A stretch of DNA of 64,000 bases from Chryseobacterium sp. (lineage in GTDB: Bacteria > Bacteroidota > Bacteroidia > Flavobacteriales > Weeksellaceae): positions 286,288-350,287 of the forward strand of contig NZ_JAFAJM010000005.1 in the NCBI RefSeq assembly GCF_019236175.1. Reading direction: 5' to 3'. Made by a program: the position numbers and the translations under genes. The notes beneath the pieces are model-generated. The model had not been told where the DNA came from. It was given only the letters and a program-made list of their open reading frames with translations, and ran no database searches. Each line of letters begins with the position of its first letter. The stretch's first letter is position 1. This document shows, piece after piece, positions 56,041 to 64,000 of this stretch.

Positions 56041-57126
56041 TTAAAACCAGACAGCCAGACTTGTCGTTAAAAAGAAATTTCCCTGCCTGAAATCTCCGTT
56101 CTTCACAAAAATGGCATCTTTCGAGGTAAATCCTCTGGCCTCTGTGCGGAACACTACATTTTTTAAAACGGCATAATCTATATTCAGAGAATAGCCAAAA
56201 GTCTGAAATCCATTTGGAGTTCCCGTATTGATAATGACTCCGTTTTTATCATTATAATATTCTAAACGTCCTGCTAAGGCCCATTTACCGTCTATCTGAT
56301 ATTTCATTTGAAGATTTGGGCTATACCAGATATTATATTGGTCACTTCCTTTCAATTTCTGTTCAGCTCCTATATCAAATCCCAATAATGCAGAGAATTG
56401 ATCTGTCAGCTGAAAACTTCCGTACAAATCATGGAAGTAGCGCATTCTCTTGTCTTTTTTCACTTTATCATTTCCGATAAACGAGCTACTGTTCAGGGTA
56501 ATTTTATCATTTGGCTTATAGGTAACCTGATGTCCGAAAGAAATACTTTGGTTTCCTTCAGGTTTTGCGATACGTTGCCATCCGTTTAAAATCAAACCGC
56601 TCAAAAACCATTTCCCGTTATCCGAGGTATAAGAAATCTTAGCTCCCGTTTCAAAATAAGGCGAATTTTCTGCTGCCAGACTTCTCGTCAGGTTCATATT
56701 ATCTTTTCCTATAGCACTTTCCCAGCCAATATGAGAAGGCATGATCCCTGCGTCAATCCATAAGTTTTTATTTTTAGAAATTTTGAGACCTATATTCGCT
56801 TCATTCACATATCTCAGTCCGTCCTGCTCTGCCGCCATATTATCCTGTGCATATGCTCCGGCCATTAAGGCTAAATTAGCCCGAAGATTTTCTGTCTGAT
56901 AAAAAGCTTTTACAAGTCCCAGATTAAGATTCACTTCATTGTGCCTGTTATATGAATATAAAAAATTTTGTCGCAAATGATCGGTAGGATCATTAAAATC
57001 ATAAGTATAAAAAAGCTCTGCGTATGCAGAAAAGGTAACTTTATGATTTGTTTTTAATGAGTCTGCTGACTGTGCTCTGGCTAAAAATATTCCCAATACA
57101 GCACTTATAAATAGATATTTTTTCAC
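56041..57126 (-). CDS. Outer-membrane beta-barrel porin
   Basis: The 361-residue protein has a signal peptide (MKKYLFISAVLGIFLARAQS). A run of amphipathic beta-strands with regular aromatic girdles follows, ending LAVWF with a terminal Phe. The SAYAELFYTYDFNDP start and GYSLNIDYAVLKNVVFRTEARGF end fit the porin-2 family (OmpL-like). Its place between kdpC and kdpD in the same direction suggests that it opens the outer membrane to K+ or shares regulation with the pump. Its pore selectivity is unknown. Confidence 0.85.
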   Translation of the reverse strand: MKKYLFISAVLGIFLARAQSADSLKTNHKVTFSAYAELFYTYDFNDPTDHLRQNFLYSYNRHNEVNLNLGLVKAFYQTENLRANLALMAGAYAQDNMAAEQDGLRYVNEANIGLKISKNKNLWIDAGIMPSHIGWESAIGKDNMNLTRSLAAENSPYFETGAKISYTSDNGKWFLSGLILNGWQRIAKPEGNQSISFGHQVTYKPNDKITLNSSSFIGNDKVKKDKRMRYFHDLYGSFQLTDQFSALLGFDIGAEQKLKGSDQYNIWYSPNLQMKYQIDGKWALAGRLEYYNDKNGVIINTGTPNGFQTFGYSLNIDYAVLKNVVFRTEARGFTSKDAIFVKNGDFRQGNFFLTTSLAVWF

Positions 57127-57315
57127 GTTGATTTTGAATTATCTGAGTACACGATATGCAGACTAGCCGTTGATTTATTTTAAACCATTAACAAAAACAG
57201 AATGATATGACTTTAAAAGCCGTGGATTTTTTATCCCGGTTTCATTTTTTCAATTTTCCTAATGGTTTAATCTTATCTTCAGAATTTCACCTATTCTGCT
57301 ATGTACTGAATTGAA

Positions 57316-57873
57316 CTATTTTAATTGATCCAAAGCGATGTTAAGCTTCAGTACATTTACTTTTGAAGGTCCGAAAAGTCCTAAAAAAGGTTTTTCAGTC
57401 TGTGTAGTAATTAAGTTTTTGATTTGATCTTCTGAAAGATTTCTTAGTCTGGCAATTCTTTTTACCTGATATAAAGCTCCTTCCTGAGAAATATCCGGAT
57501 CAAGGCCGCTTCCGCTTGCCGTAACCAGCTCTACGGGAACTTTAGTACTTCTCATGTCCGGGTTTTGTAATCGTAATGTATCTATTCTTTTCTGTACGAT
57601 TTCCAGATATTCTTTATTACTTGGTCCTTTATTACTTCCTCCACTTCCGGCTGCATTATAATTTACAGAGGAAGGGCGACCATGGAAATACTGATTGGAT
57701 TTAAATTCCTGCCCGATATTTGCATAGAATTTCTGCCCTTTATAATTAATAATCTCGGCATTTCCCTGAGTAGGCAAAACTTTTGAACCGCCATATACGA
57801 TGATCAAATAAATCCCTACAATAACCAGCATTACAAAAGTCAGTCTGAATGCTGAAACAATATGATTTTTCAT
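57316..57873 (-). CDS. kdpC: Potassium-transporting ATPase subunit KdpC
   Basis: The 185-residue protein has one N-terminal membrane span (about 9-29) and a periplasmic domain with QGNAEIINYKGQKFYANIGQEFKSNQYFHGRPS and the conserved GSGLDPDIS motif (about residue 121). KdpC helps to assemble KdpA and KdpB and affects ATP affinity. The gene starts 10 bases after kdpB. Confidence 0.95.
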   Translation of the reverse strand: MKNHIVSAFRLTFVMLVIVGIYLIIVYGGSKVLPTQGNAEIINYKGQKFYANIGQEFKSNQYFHGRPSSVNYNAAGSGGSNKGPSNKEYLEIVQKRIDTLRLQNPDMRSTKVPVELVTASGSGLDPDISQEGALYQVKRIARLRNLSEDQIKNLITTQTEKPFLGLFGPSKVNVLKLNIALDQLK

Positions 57874-57883
57874 TTTTTAAATT

Positions 57884-59923
57884 TTAATAGAATAAACTAA
57901 TCACCAGATCAATGATTTTGATTCCTATGAACGGAACAATAACACCGCCCAACCCGTAAATCAAAAGATTTCGTCTCAATAATGCACTTGCTCCTATCGG
58001 CTTATAGGCCACTCCTTTTAAAGCTAACGGAATCAGGAAAGGAATAATCACGGCATTAAAGATAACAGCAGACAAAATGGCTGTTTCAGGGCTATGAAGA
58101 TTCATGATATTCAGCTTTTGAAGGGAGGGAATAAATGTGATAAACAGGGCCGGAATAATGGCAAAATACTTGGCCACATCATTGGCAATACTGAAAGTAG
58201 TTAAAGTTCCACGGGTCATCAGAAGCTGTTTCCCGATTTCTACGATCTCTATCAGTTTGGTAGGATCATTATCCAGATCTACCATATTTCCGGCTTCTTT
58301 AGCTGCCTGTGTTCCGCTGTTCATGGCAACTCCTACATCTGCCTGAGCCAGAGCCGGTGCATCGTTGGTTCCGTCTCCCATCATGGCCACCAACTTACCT
58401 TCCTGCTGTTCTTTTTTGATATAATTCATTTTATCTTCCGGTTTAGCTTCAGCAATAAAATCATCTACTCCGGCTTTTTCAGCGATAAATTTTGCAGTCA
58501 AAGGATTATCCCCGGTTACCATTACCGTTTTCACACCCATTTTTCTCAGTCTCTGAAAACGCTCCTGAATTCCGGTTTTAATAATATCCTGAAGTTCAAT
58601 GACACCCCATACTTTTTCATTGACTGATACCACAAGCGGAGTTCCCCCGTTTTCAGCAATTTTGGTAACTGCGTCCTGAGTTTCCTTCGGAAAGGCATTT
58701 CCTGCTTTTTCAGTCAGTTTTTTTATCGTGTCATAAGCCCCTTTACGGATTCTTGTATTCTCGAAATCAATCCCTGAAGTTCTGGTCTCAGCCGTAAAAT
58801 CAATATAGGTGGGATTAGGAACCAATAAGTCTTCTGATTTCAGCTGGCTCAATTCAATAATTGATTTACCTTCCGGAGTTTCGTCCGCTACGGAACTTAA
58901 GGCAGAAGCCTTAATAAACTCGTCAAGCAGGATACCGTCTGCAGGATGGAACTGGGTTGCTTTACGGTTTCCTATGGTAATTGTTCCTGTTTTATCAAGC
59001 AGTAAAACATCAATATCTCCTGCTGTTTCTACAGCTTTTCCACTTTTAGTAATAACATTGGCTCTTAAAGCTCTGTCCATTCCTGCAATTCCGATTGCAG
59101 AAAGCAGCCCCCCGATCGTTGTCGGAATAAGACAAACGAAAAGTGAAATAAATGCTGCAATCGTAATCGGTGTCTGCGCATAATCTGCAAAAGGTTTTAA
59201 AGTGAGGGTAACAATGATAAAGGTCAGGGTAAATCCTGCCAGCAGTATTGTTAATGCGATTTCGTTAGGTGTTTTCTGTCTTGATGCTCCTTCTACAAGA
59301 GCGATCATTTTATCCAGGAAAGATTCTCCGGGTTTGGTGGTTACCTTTACCTTTATTCTGTCTGAAAGTACTTTTGTTCCTCCGGTTACAGAACTTTTAT
59401 CTCCGCCCGCTTCGCGGATAACAGGAGCACTCTCTCCGGTAATGGCAGATTCGTCAATGGTGGCTAATCCTTCGATAATCTCGCCGTCCATCGGGATCTG
59501 ATCTCCTGCTTCACAGAGGAAAATATCTCCTAATTTCATTTCGGCAGACATTTTCAGCACAGTATCTACCTGAAATCCCTGTTTATTTTCTGTCACCAGC
59601 TTAGCCGGTGTTTCTTCACGGGTTTTTCTAAGAGTATCAGCCTGTGCCTTTCCTCTTGCTTCTGCTATAGCTTCCGCAAAATTGGCAAACAGAACCGTAA
59701 AAAATAAGATAATGAAAACTAAAAAATTATAAGAGAAACTACCCTGAGTTTTATCACCCGTCAAACTAAACATACTGACGATAAACATAACTACGGTTCC
59801 GATCTCTACCAGAAACATCACTGGATTTTTAAACATAATTTTCGGATTCAGTTTTACGAAAGACTGTTTAATAGCCTCGTTTACCAAATCTCTTTGAAAC
59901 AATGTTTGTGATTGATTTTTCAT
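57884..59923 (-). CDS. kdpB: Potassium-transporting ATPase ATP-binding subunit KdpB
   Basis: The 679-residue P-type ATPase is counted from the ATG at 59923 ([14 protein letters not shown]). The phosphorylation motif [12 protein letters not shown] is at about 310, the actuator motif is TGES (about 162), and [16 protein letters not shown] is near 520. It hydrolyses ATP to drive K+ uptake through KdpA. Confidence 0.97.
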   Translation of the reverse strand: MKNQSQTLFQRDLVNEAIKQSFVKLNPKIMFKNPVMFLVEIGTVVMFIVSMFSLTGDKTQGSFSYNFLVFIILFFTVLFANFAEAIAEARGKAQADTLRKTREETPAKLVTENKQGFQVDTVLKMSAEMKLGDIFLCEAGDQIPMDGEIIEGLATIDESAITGESAPVIREAGGDKSSVTGGTKVLSDRIKVKVTTKPGESFLDKMIALVEGASRQKTPNEIALTILLAGFTLTFIIVTLTLKPFADYAQTPITIAAFISLFVCLIPTTIGGLLSAIGIAGMDRALRANVITKSGKAVETAGDIDVLLLDKTGTITIGNRKATQFHPADGILLDEFIKASALSSVADETPEGKSIIELSQLKSEDLLVPNPTYIDFTAETRTSGIDFENTRIRKGAYDTIKKLTEKAGNAFPKETQDAVTKIAENGGTPLVVSVNEKVWGVIELQDIIKTGIQERFQRLRKMGVKTVMVTGDNPLTAKFIAEKAGVDDFIAEAKPEDKMNYIKKEQQEGKLVAMMGDGTNDAPALAQADVGVAMNSGTQAAKEAGNMVDLDNDPTKLIEIVEIGKQLLMTRGTLTTFSIANDVAKYFAIIPALFITFIPSLQKLNIMNLHSPETAILSAVIFNAVIIPFLIPLALKGVAYKPIGASALLRRNLLIYGLGGVIVPFIGIKIIDLVISLFY

Positions 59924-60096
59924 TTTTTTGAAAGAGTTTATATCATTGGAAATCAATATCAACCATTAAGATTAACTAAAATGATAAGGATTATAAATGG
60001 ATAATAAGTGAACGTTTCAGTAAGTTTTAGATAGGTTTCCTGCAACATTTCAACTTCCTTAATGGTTTATTATTGATTTTAATTGAATGTTCGCAT

Positions 60097-61791
60097 TTAT
60101 TTGGAAAAATATTGAATCTGCTCTGCAATAGGACCTAATGTCAATGCAGGGAAGAAAGATAGTGCAGCGATCAGAAGAATGACTGCCAGAGTCATAAAGC
60201 CAAAAGTAGCCGTATCCGTTTTTAATGTTCCTGAACTTTCCGGGATGAATTTTTTCTGTGCCAGTAAACCGGCAATTGCTACAGGTCCGATAATCGGGAT
60301 GAATCGTGATAGCAACAGAACAATTCCCGTTGAAATATTCCACCACGGAGTATTATCTCCCAGTCCCTCAAAACCAGATCCGTTATTCGCTGAGGAAGAA
60401 GTAAACTCATACAGCATTTCACTGAATCCGTGAAAGCCCGGGTTGTTCAATGTTTTAGTTCCAAACTCAGGTAAATAAGCCGTTAAAGCAGTTCCTACAA
60501 GAATAAGGAACGGATGAAACAAAGCGACGATCATTGCAATCTTCATTTCTTTTGCTTCAATCTTTTTACCCATAAATTCCGGGGTTCGTCCTACCATCAG
60601 ACCACTTATAAATACAGCAAGAATAATAAATATGAAGTAATTCAGAATCCCCACACCACAACCGCCATAGAAACAGTTGATCATCATGGCCAGTAATTCA
60701 TTCATTCCCGAAAGAGGCATAGTGCTGTCATGCATTGCGTTGACAGAACCGGTTGAGATCACAGTCGTGGCAATACTCCAGTAGCCCGAGGCCGCACTTC
60801 CGAAACGGATTTCCTTACCCTCCATCGCTCCCAGACTATGATCAGCTCCCATTTTTGTAATCAGAGGGTTCCCTCCTGACTCATTAACAATATTAGGGAC
60901 AGCAAGGGCAAGAAAACCTATCGTCATTACACTGAAGATTATCCATGAAAGTTTTCTCTTATTCAGATAAAAACCTAAGGCAAATACCAATGCAAACGGA
61001 ATAATCATCTGAGTAATCATTTCCGTCATATTGGTGATATAATTGGGATTTTCAAGCGGATGCGCAGAGTTCGCTCCGAAGAAACCACCACCATTGGTTC
61101 CTAAATGCTTGATTGCAATAAAAGCTGCAGCAGGACCTCTTGATACATCTACTTTACTTCCTTCCAGACTTGTAATATGATCTTTACCTTCAAAAGTCAT
61201 AGGACTTCCGTTGGCGGAAAGAATAAGCGCTACAATCACACTGATCGGGACCAGAATTCTGATCATTGATTTTGTAAAATAATCATAAAAGTTCCCTAAC
61301 TCTGTAGATGTTTTTTCTTTAAATGCCTTGAAAAGGACGGCCATTGCTGCCATACCCGTTGCTGCAGTGACAAACTGTAAAAACATCAGATACAGCTGAC
61401 TCAGATAACTCACTCCCGTTTCTCCCGAATAATGCTGTAAATTACAGTTCACCAAAAATGAAATAGTAGTATTAAAAGCAAGATCAGGTGACATATTAGG
61501 ATTTCCGTCCGGATTTAAAGGAAGCCAGGCCTGAGTCAGTAAAAGAATAAATCCTATAACAAACCAAACGAGATTAATGGTAAGCATTGCATACATATTC
61601 TGCTTCCAGTTCATCTGGCGATTCGGATTAATTCCCGAGATTTTATAAATTAACTTTTCAACCGGTCCAAAAACAGGATCAAGAAAAGTTTTTTTGTATC
61701 CATAGACATTAGCAATGTATTTACCTAAAAATATCCCGATCACTAATGTAATAGCAAACATTGCTACGATGCCTAAAATTTCTGTATTCAT
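60097..61791 (-). CDS. kdpA: Potassium-transporting ATPase K+-channel subunit KdpA
   Basis: The 564-residue membrane protein has about ten helices and the selectivity-filter-like segments of KdpA, including GTNGGGFFGANSAHP (about 229-243), NLQHYSGE and NNGSGFEGLG. It forms the channel-like path for K+. The gene starts 6 bases after kdpF. Confidence 0.97.
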   Translation of the reverse strand: MNTEILGIVAMFAITLVIGIFLGKYIANVYGYKKTFLDPVFGPVEKLIYKISGINPNRQMNWKQNMYAMLTINLVWFVIGFILLLTQAWLPLNPDGNPNMSPDLAFNTTISFLVNCNLQHYSGETGVSYLSQLYLMFLQFVTAATGMAAMAVLFKAFKEKTSTELGNFYDYFTKSMIRILVPISVIVALILSANGSPMTFEGKDHITSLEGSKVDVSRGPAAAFIAIKHLGTNGGGFFGANSAHPLENPNYITNMTEMITQMIIPFALVFALGFYLNKRKLSWIIFSVMTIGFLALAVPNIVNESGGNPLITKMGADHSLGAMEGKEIRFGSAASGYWSIATTVISTGSVNAMHDSTMPLSGMNELLAMMINCFYGGCGVGILNYFIFIILAVFISGLMVGRTPEFMGKKIEAKEMKIAMIVALFHPFLILVGTALTAYLPEFGTKTLNNPGFHGFSEMLYEFTSSSANNGSGFEGLGDNTPWWNISTGIVLLLSRFIPIIGPVAIAGLLAQKKFIPESSGTLKTDTATFGFMTLAVILLIAALSFFPALTLGPIAEQIQYFSK

Positions 61792-61797
61792 GATCTA

Positions 61798-61875
61798 TTA
61801 AAATTTTTCAGGTTTCATTAAAACATAACAGATATACACAAAGGCAAGAATTGAAAGGAAAAATAAACTCCACAT
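61798..61875 (-). CDS. kdpF: KdpF-like small subunit
   Basis: A 25-residue ORF too short for default calling: MWSLFFLSILAFVYICYVLM then KPEKF, a single membrane span ending in the family's KPE(K/R)F tail. KdpF stabilises the Kdp complex. It lies directly upstream of kdpA, as in other bacteria. Confidence 0.85.
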   Translation of the reverse strand: MWSLFFLSILAFVYICYVLMKPEKF

Positions 61876-61878
61876 AAT

Positions 61879-61962
61879 TTATATTCTATCAAAAAATTCA
61901 ACTGATTTATATAAAAGCCAATACAATACTGCAAACAGCAGAATTAAACTTATAAGCATCAT
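61879..61962 (-). CDS. 27-residue single-span peptide upstream of kdpF
   Basis: The ORF MMLISLILLFAVLYWLLYKS then VEFFDRI has one membrane span and a short polar tail, with an alternative start one codon in. It ends 3 bases before kdpF, so it is likely translated from the same mRNA. It is not a KdpF homologue by its C-terminus (no KPE motif). It may be an extra small Kdp subunit or a leader peptide. Unannotated and unproven. Confidence 0.6.
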   Translation of the reverse strand: MMLISLILLFAVLYWLLYKSVEFFDRI

Positions 61963-62082
61963 ATCTTTATTATTAAAGTTAAAAGAATCAATAATACCTG
62001 TGATACAATCAGCAAACTCAAAGTGGAATGCTCCCGTTTTTTAAACGTTTTTCTTGAAATTGTCATTTTTAAATATTTTATC

Positions 62083-62099
62083 TGTAATAGAAATGCCAA
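62083..62099 (-). promoter_or_regulatory. Candidate sigma-54 (-24/-12) promoter of the kdp operon
   Basis: Minus strand TTGGCATTTCTATTACA aligns with the consensus YTGGCACGRNNNTTGCW: the -24 GG is present and the -12 G of GC is replaced by A. It lies about 120 bases before the first kdp ORF and directly downstream of a gene for a sigma-54 activator. The match is imperfect at a key base. Confidence 0.45.
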
Positions 62100-62184
62100 A
62101 ATCAATTCCAAACAAAACAAAATACAATCAAAATATTGAAATACAAAGTGTTATACTAAGTTACGGAAAATATATAAACAAAAA

Positions 62185-62205
62185 AGCCTATCAAAATGAT
62201 AGGCT
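62185..62205 (-). terminator. Terminator after the sigma-54 response-regulator gene
   Basis: AGCCTATCA (62185-62193) pairs with TGATAGGCT (62197-62205) around AAA, followed on the minus strand by T6. Confidence 0.8.
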
Positions 62206-62227
62206 CTTTACTAAAATGATAAATTTA

Positions 62228-63553
62228 TTATTTTAATCCGTATTCTTCCAGTTTACGGTATAGGGTGGCAATACCGATTTCCAGTAGCCTCGCTGCTTCT
62301 GCTTTATTCCCTTTTGTATACTCCAATACTTTCTGGATATGAATTTTCTCCAGAGACCTGATACTTAAAGGATCACTGTCTGCTACAGTTTTTTCTGAAT
62401 AATGAGGAAGACTTTCTGCATTCAGAACATGATCATCCATTAAAATCAGACTTCGTTCTACGGCATTTCTCAGTTCCCGGATATTTCCTTTCCAGTCGTT
62501 TTTCTCCAATGCTTTATAATAGTCTGCTTCCACCTTAATAGCAGGTAAATGAAGCTTATGAGAAAATATATCTATAAAATTCTTGGCCAGCATCTTTACA
62601 TCCTCTTTTCTTTCACGCAGAGACGGGAGACTGATCTCAAAAACATTCAGCCTGAAATACAAATCCTCTCTAAAATTTCCCTGTTTTATCTCTGCTACAA
62701 GATCTCTGTTTGTTGCTGCAATTAGCCTGAAATCAGACCTTGATACTTTAGTCTCACCCATCTTGATAAACTCTTTGGTTTCCAATACTCTAAGCAGCTT
62801 AGCCTGAAGTTCTATCGGCATCTCTCCGATCTCATCTAAAAATAATGTCCCCCCATTAGCTTCCTCTATTAAACCTTTTTTATCTTTTAACGCTCCCGTA
62901 AAAGCACCCTGTTTATGCCCAAAAAGTTCACTTTCAAGAATTTCTTTACTAAATGCTGAACAATTAATAGCCACAAAACTATTTTTCTTTCTCTCACTTC
63001 CTTCATGAATTGCGTTCGCAAAAACTTCCTTTCCGGTTCCGGTTTCTCCGGTTAATAATACAGCAGCATCTGTTAAAGCCACTTTTTCAGCCAGTCTTTT
63101 AGCCTGCAAAATCAGAGGAGAAATCCCGATAATCTCGCCAAATCCTTTATTTACACAAACCTGTGGAACAACTCTGGACTTGTTATCTTTCACCTTATCC
63201 AGTGCCTTATATACCAGCGGAATTATTTTGTCATTATCATCCCCTTTTACAAGATAATCATATGCACCGTTTTTCATTGCCTGAACAGCATCCGTTATAT
63301 TACCAAATGCGGTCATCAGAATAACTTCCAGATGCGGATATTTCGTTTTGACAGACCGCACCAGTTCCACACCAAAAGCATCAGGAAGGCGTACATCACT
63401 CAATACCACATCAAAATCATACTGCTCCAGCATTGTCATTGCAGAACGGGCAGTAGAGGCTTCTTTTACATTAAAATTTTCTTGGGAAAGGATCATTCCT
63501 AATAATTTAAGGAGCTTGATCTCATCATCGATAATCAGAATATTTCCTGACAT
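62228..63553 (-). CDS. Sigma-54-dependent NtrC-family response regulator
   Basis: The 441-residue protein has three domains. The receiver (about 1-120) carries the phospho-acceptor Asp in VVLSDVRLPD (about 53). The AAA+ activator domain (about 145-370) has Walker A GETGTGKE, the sigma-54 contact loop GAFTGA and Walker B GTLFLDEIGE. The C-terminal Fis-type HTH (about 395-440) has KAEAARLLEIGIATLYRKL. It would switch on sigma-54 promoters when phosphorylated. No OmpR-type KdpE is present near the kdp genes, so this regulator likely replaces KdpE, paired with the kinase at 53-54.7 kb. Confidence 0.93.
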   Translation of the reverse strand: MSGNILIIDDEIKLLKLLGMILSQENFNVKEASTARSAMTMLEQYDFDVVLSDVRLPDAFGVELVRSVKTKYPHLEVILMTAFGNITDAVQAMKNGAYDYLVKGDDNDKIIPLVYKALDKVKDNKSRVVPQVCVNKGFGEIIGISPLILQAKRLAEKVALTDAAVLLTGETGTGKEVFANAIHEGSERKKNSFVAINCSAFSKEILESELFGHKQGAFTGALKDKKGLIEEANGGTLFLDEIGEMPIELQAKLLRVLETKEFIKMGETKVSRSDFRLIAATNRDLVAEIKQGNFREDLYFRLNVFEISLPSLRERKEDVKMLAKNFIDIFSHKLHLPAIKVEADYYKALEKNDWKGNIRELRNAVERSLILMDDHVLNAESLPHYSEKTVADSDPLSIRSLEKIHIQKVLEYTKGNKAEAARLLEIGIATLYRKLEEYGLK

Positions 63554-63630
63554 TGTAATTATATTTGGAAAACTAATACAAACTTATTGATTTTATTTGA
63601 CTAAAAGCCTATTTATACAGGGAATATCTT

Positions 63631-63741
63631 TCAGGAGCTATTTCCCGCTATCCACTTCTACTCCTCGCATCCTAGCTTTCCAATGCTTACTGCCTCCACT
63701 TTCCTTTCCCCTGCTGCGGGGTAACCGTTTCTATCGGGGCT
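63631..63741 (-). repeat. Repeat-like GC-richer element upstream of the 5S gene end
   Basis: The region from TCAGGAGCTATTTCCCGCTA to CTATCGGGGCTAAAT differs in composition from its surroundings. It resembles elements I recall in intergenic DNA of other Flavobacteriia (memory, not a search). Only one copy is in this window. Confidence 0.35.
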
Positions 63742-63751
63742 AAATATGAGA

Positions 63752-63835
63752 AAAGAACCAAGAACCAAGAACCAAGAATGAAGAATGAAGACGAATAACG
63801 ACGCTACCATCAATAGGGACGGGCTTTAGCCCGTT
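63752..63835 (-). repeat. Dispersed palindromic repeat, copy 4
   Basis: On the minus strand: GAACGGGCTAAAGCCCGTCC then CTATTGATGG and a tail with CTTGGTTCTTGGTTCTTGG. The plus-strand tail is a short tandem (three GAACCAA units then GAATGAA units). It is the same element as copies 1 and 2 in reverse orientation, between the response-regulator gene and the rRNA terminator. Confidence 0.75.
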
Positions 63836-63875
63836 CAAATCATAGATGGTCTCGTACGGCAAGTATAAAGCAAAA

Positions 63876-63908
63876 AAAAATCCTTTATCATAAAGATAAA
63901 GGATTTTT
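63876..63908 (-). terminator. rRNA operon terminator
   Basis: A-rich AAAAATCCTTTATC pairs with GATAAAGGATTTTT (ending at 63908) around a 5-base loop, just after the 5S gene on the minus strand. Confidence 0.85.
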
Positions 63909-63924
63909 AAAAATAAAATAAAAA

Positions 63925-64000
63925 CTGGCGGCGGCCTACTCTCCCGCGTTAGCAGTACCATCGGCGCTGGTGGGCTTAACTTCTGTGTTCGGAATGGGAA
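63925..64000 (-). rRNA. rrf: 5S ribosomal RNA (3' part, continues outside window)
   Basis: The minus strand reads TTCCCATTCCGAACACAGAA at the window edge and later GGGAGAGTAGGCCGCCGCCA, the conserved 3' half of bacterial 5S rRNA. The 3' end is placed at about 63925 and is uncertain by a few bases. The rest of the rRNA operon lies beyond base 64000. Confidence 0.93.

Noticed and set aside
57240..60070. Similar phrases near 57250 and 60050 (CAA-TTCCT-AATGGTTTA)
   Set aside because: They are too short and too AT-rich to call a repeat family from two occurrences.
62054..62236. 60-codon plus-strand ORF between the kdp genes and the response regulator
   Set aside because: It runs through the minus-strand terminator at 62185-62205 and the candidate promoter, with no family features.
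63740..63961. 73-codon minus-strand ORF at the window end
   Set aside because: It runs from the 5S rRNA gene through the rRNA terminator into a dispersed repeat, so it is not a protein gene.

Overview
The window looks like chromosomal DNA of a Flavobacteriia member, most likely Chryseobacterium or a close Weeksellaceae relative. The grounds are AT-rich DNA, TAnnTTTG promoter boxes in place of Shine-Dalgarno sites, type IX secretion (T9SS) C-terminal signals, a SusC/SusD pair, a Bat (aerotolerance) operon, YpdA, an Oar-like TonB receptor and a split KdpD.

Layout. 1-3.9 kb: end of a PspC-domain membrane protein, a tiny 20-codon gene with its own promoter and terminator, a lysophospholipid acyltransferase, and a menaquinone pair (MenI-like thioesterase, isochorismate synthase). 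3.9-5.3 kb: a membrane-bound LuxR-type regulator and a frameshifted GNAT pseudogene. 5.3-10.1 kb: a compact peptide-export (bacteriocin-type) locus with two unannotated double-glycine precursor peptides, a 38-residue membrane peptide between them, a CPBP-family putative immunity protein, an HlyD adaptor and a C39-peptidase ABC exporter. 10.2-11 kb: a small membrane protein and MarC. 11-18.9 kb: the Bat operon (MoxR, an inserted GNAT, DUF58, a BatD-like protein, BatA, BatB, TPR, BatD). 19-22 kb: two divergent secreted proteins, one related to PNGase F with a T9SS tail. 22-29 kb: DinB, RlmB, a lipoprotein, a DUF4834-type protein, YfhO and a glycosyltransferase. 29-33 kb: lipoprotein, YpdA, MFS exporter and SDR. 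33-41 kb: SusC, SusD, a calcineurin-like phosphoesterase and a GDPD, perhaps a phosphoester-scavenging set. 41-46.6 kb: Oar-like TonB receptor and LigA. 46.7-52.7 kb: two tandem paralogous leucine-rich T9SS proteins and a small secreted protein. 53-63.6 kb: the kdp potassium ATPase locus, with an unannotated leader peptide, KdpF, KdpA, KdpB, KdpC, a porin, split KdpD and histidine kinase, preceded by a sigma-54 response regulator. The window ends inside a 5S rRNA gene on the minus strand.

The most interesting system is the peptide locus at 5.7-10.0 kb. The two precursors are too short for routine gene calling. They carry classic GG leaders, and a hairpin separates them from the immunity and export genes, which could set a high precursor-to-exporter ratio. 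A second theme is a dispersed palindromic repeat (core ACGGGCTAAAGCCCGT followed by CTATTGAT) found four times in intergenic DNA, once overlapping the susD stop codon.
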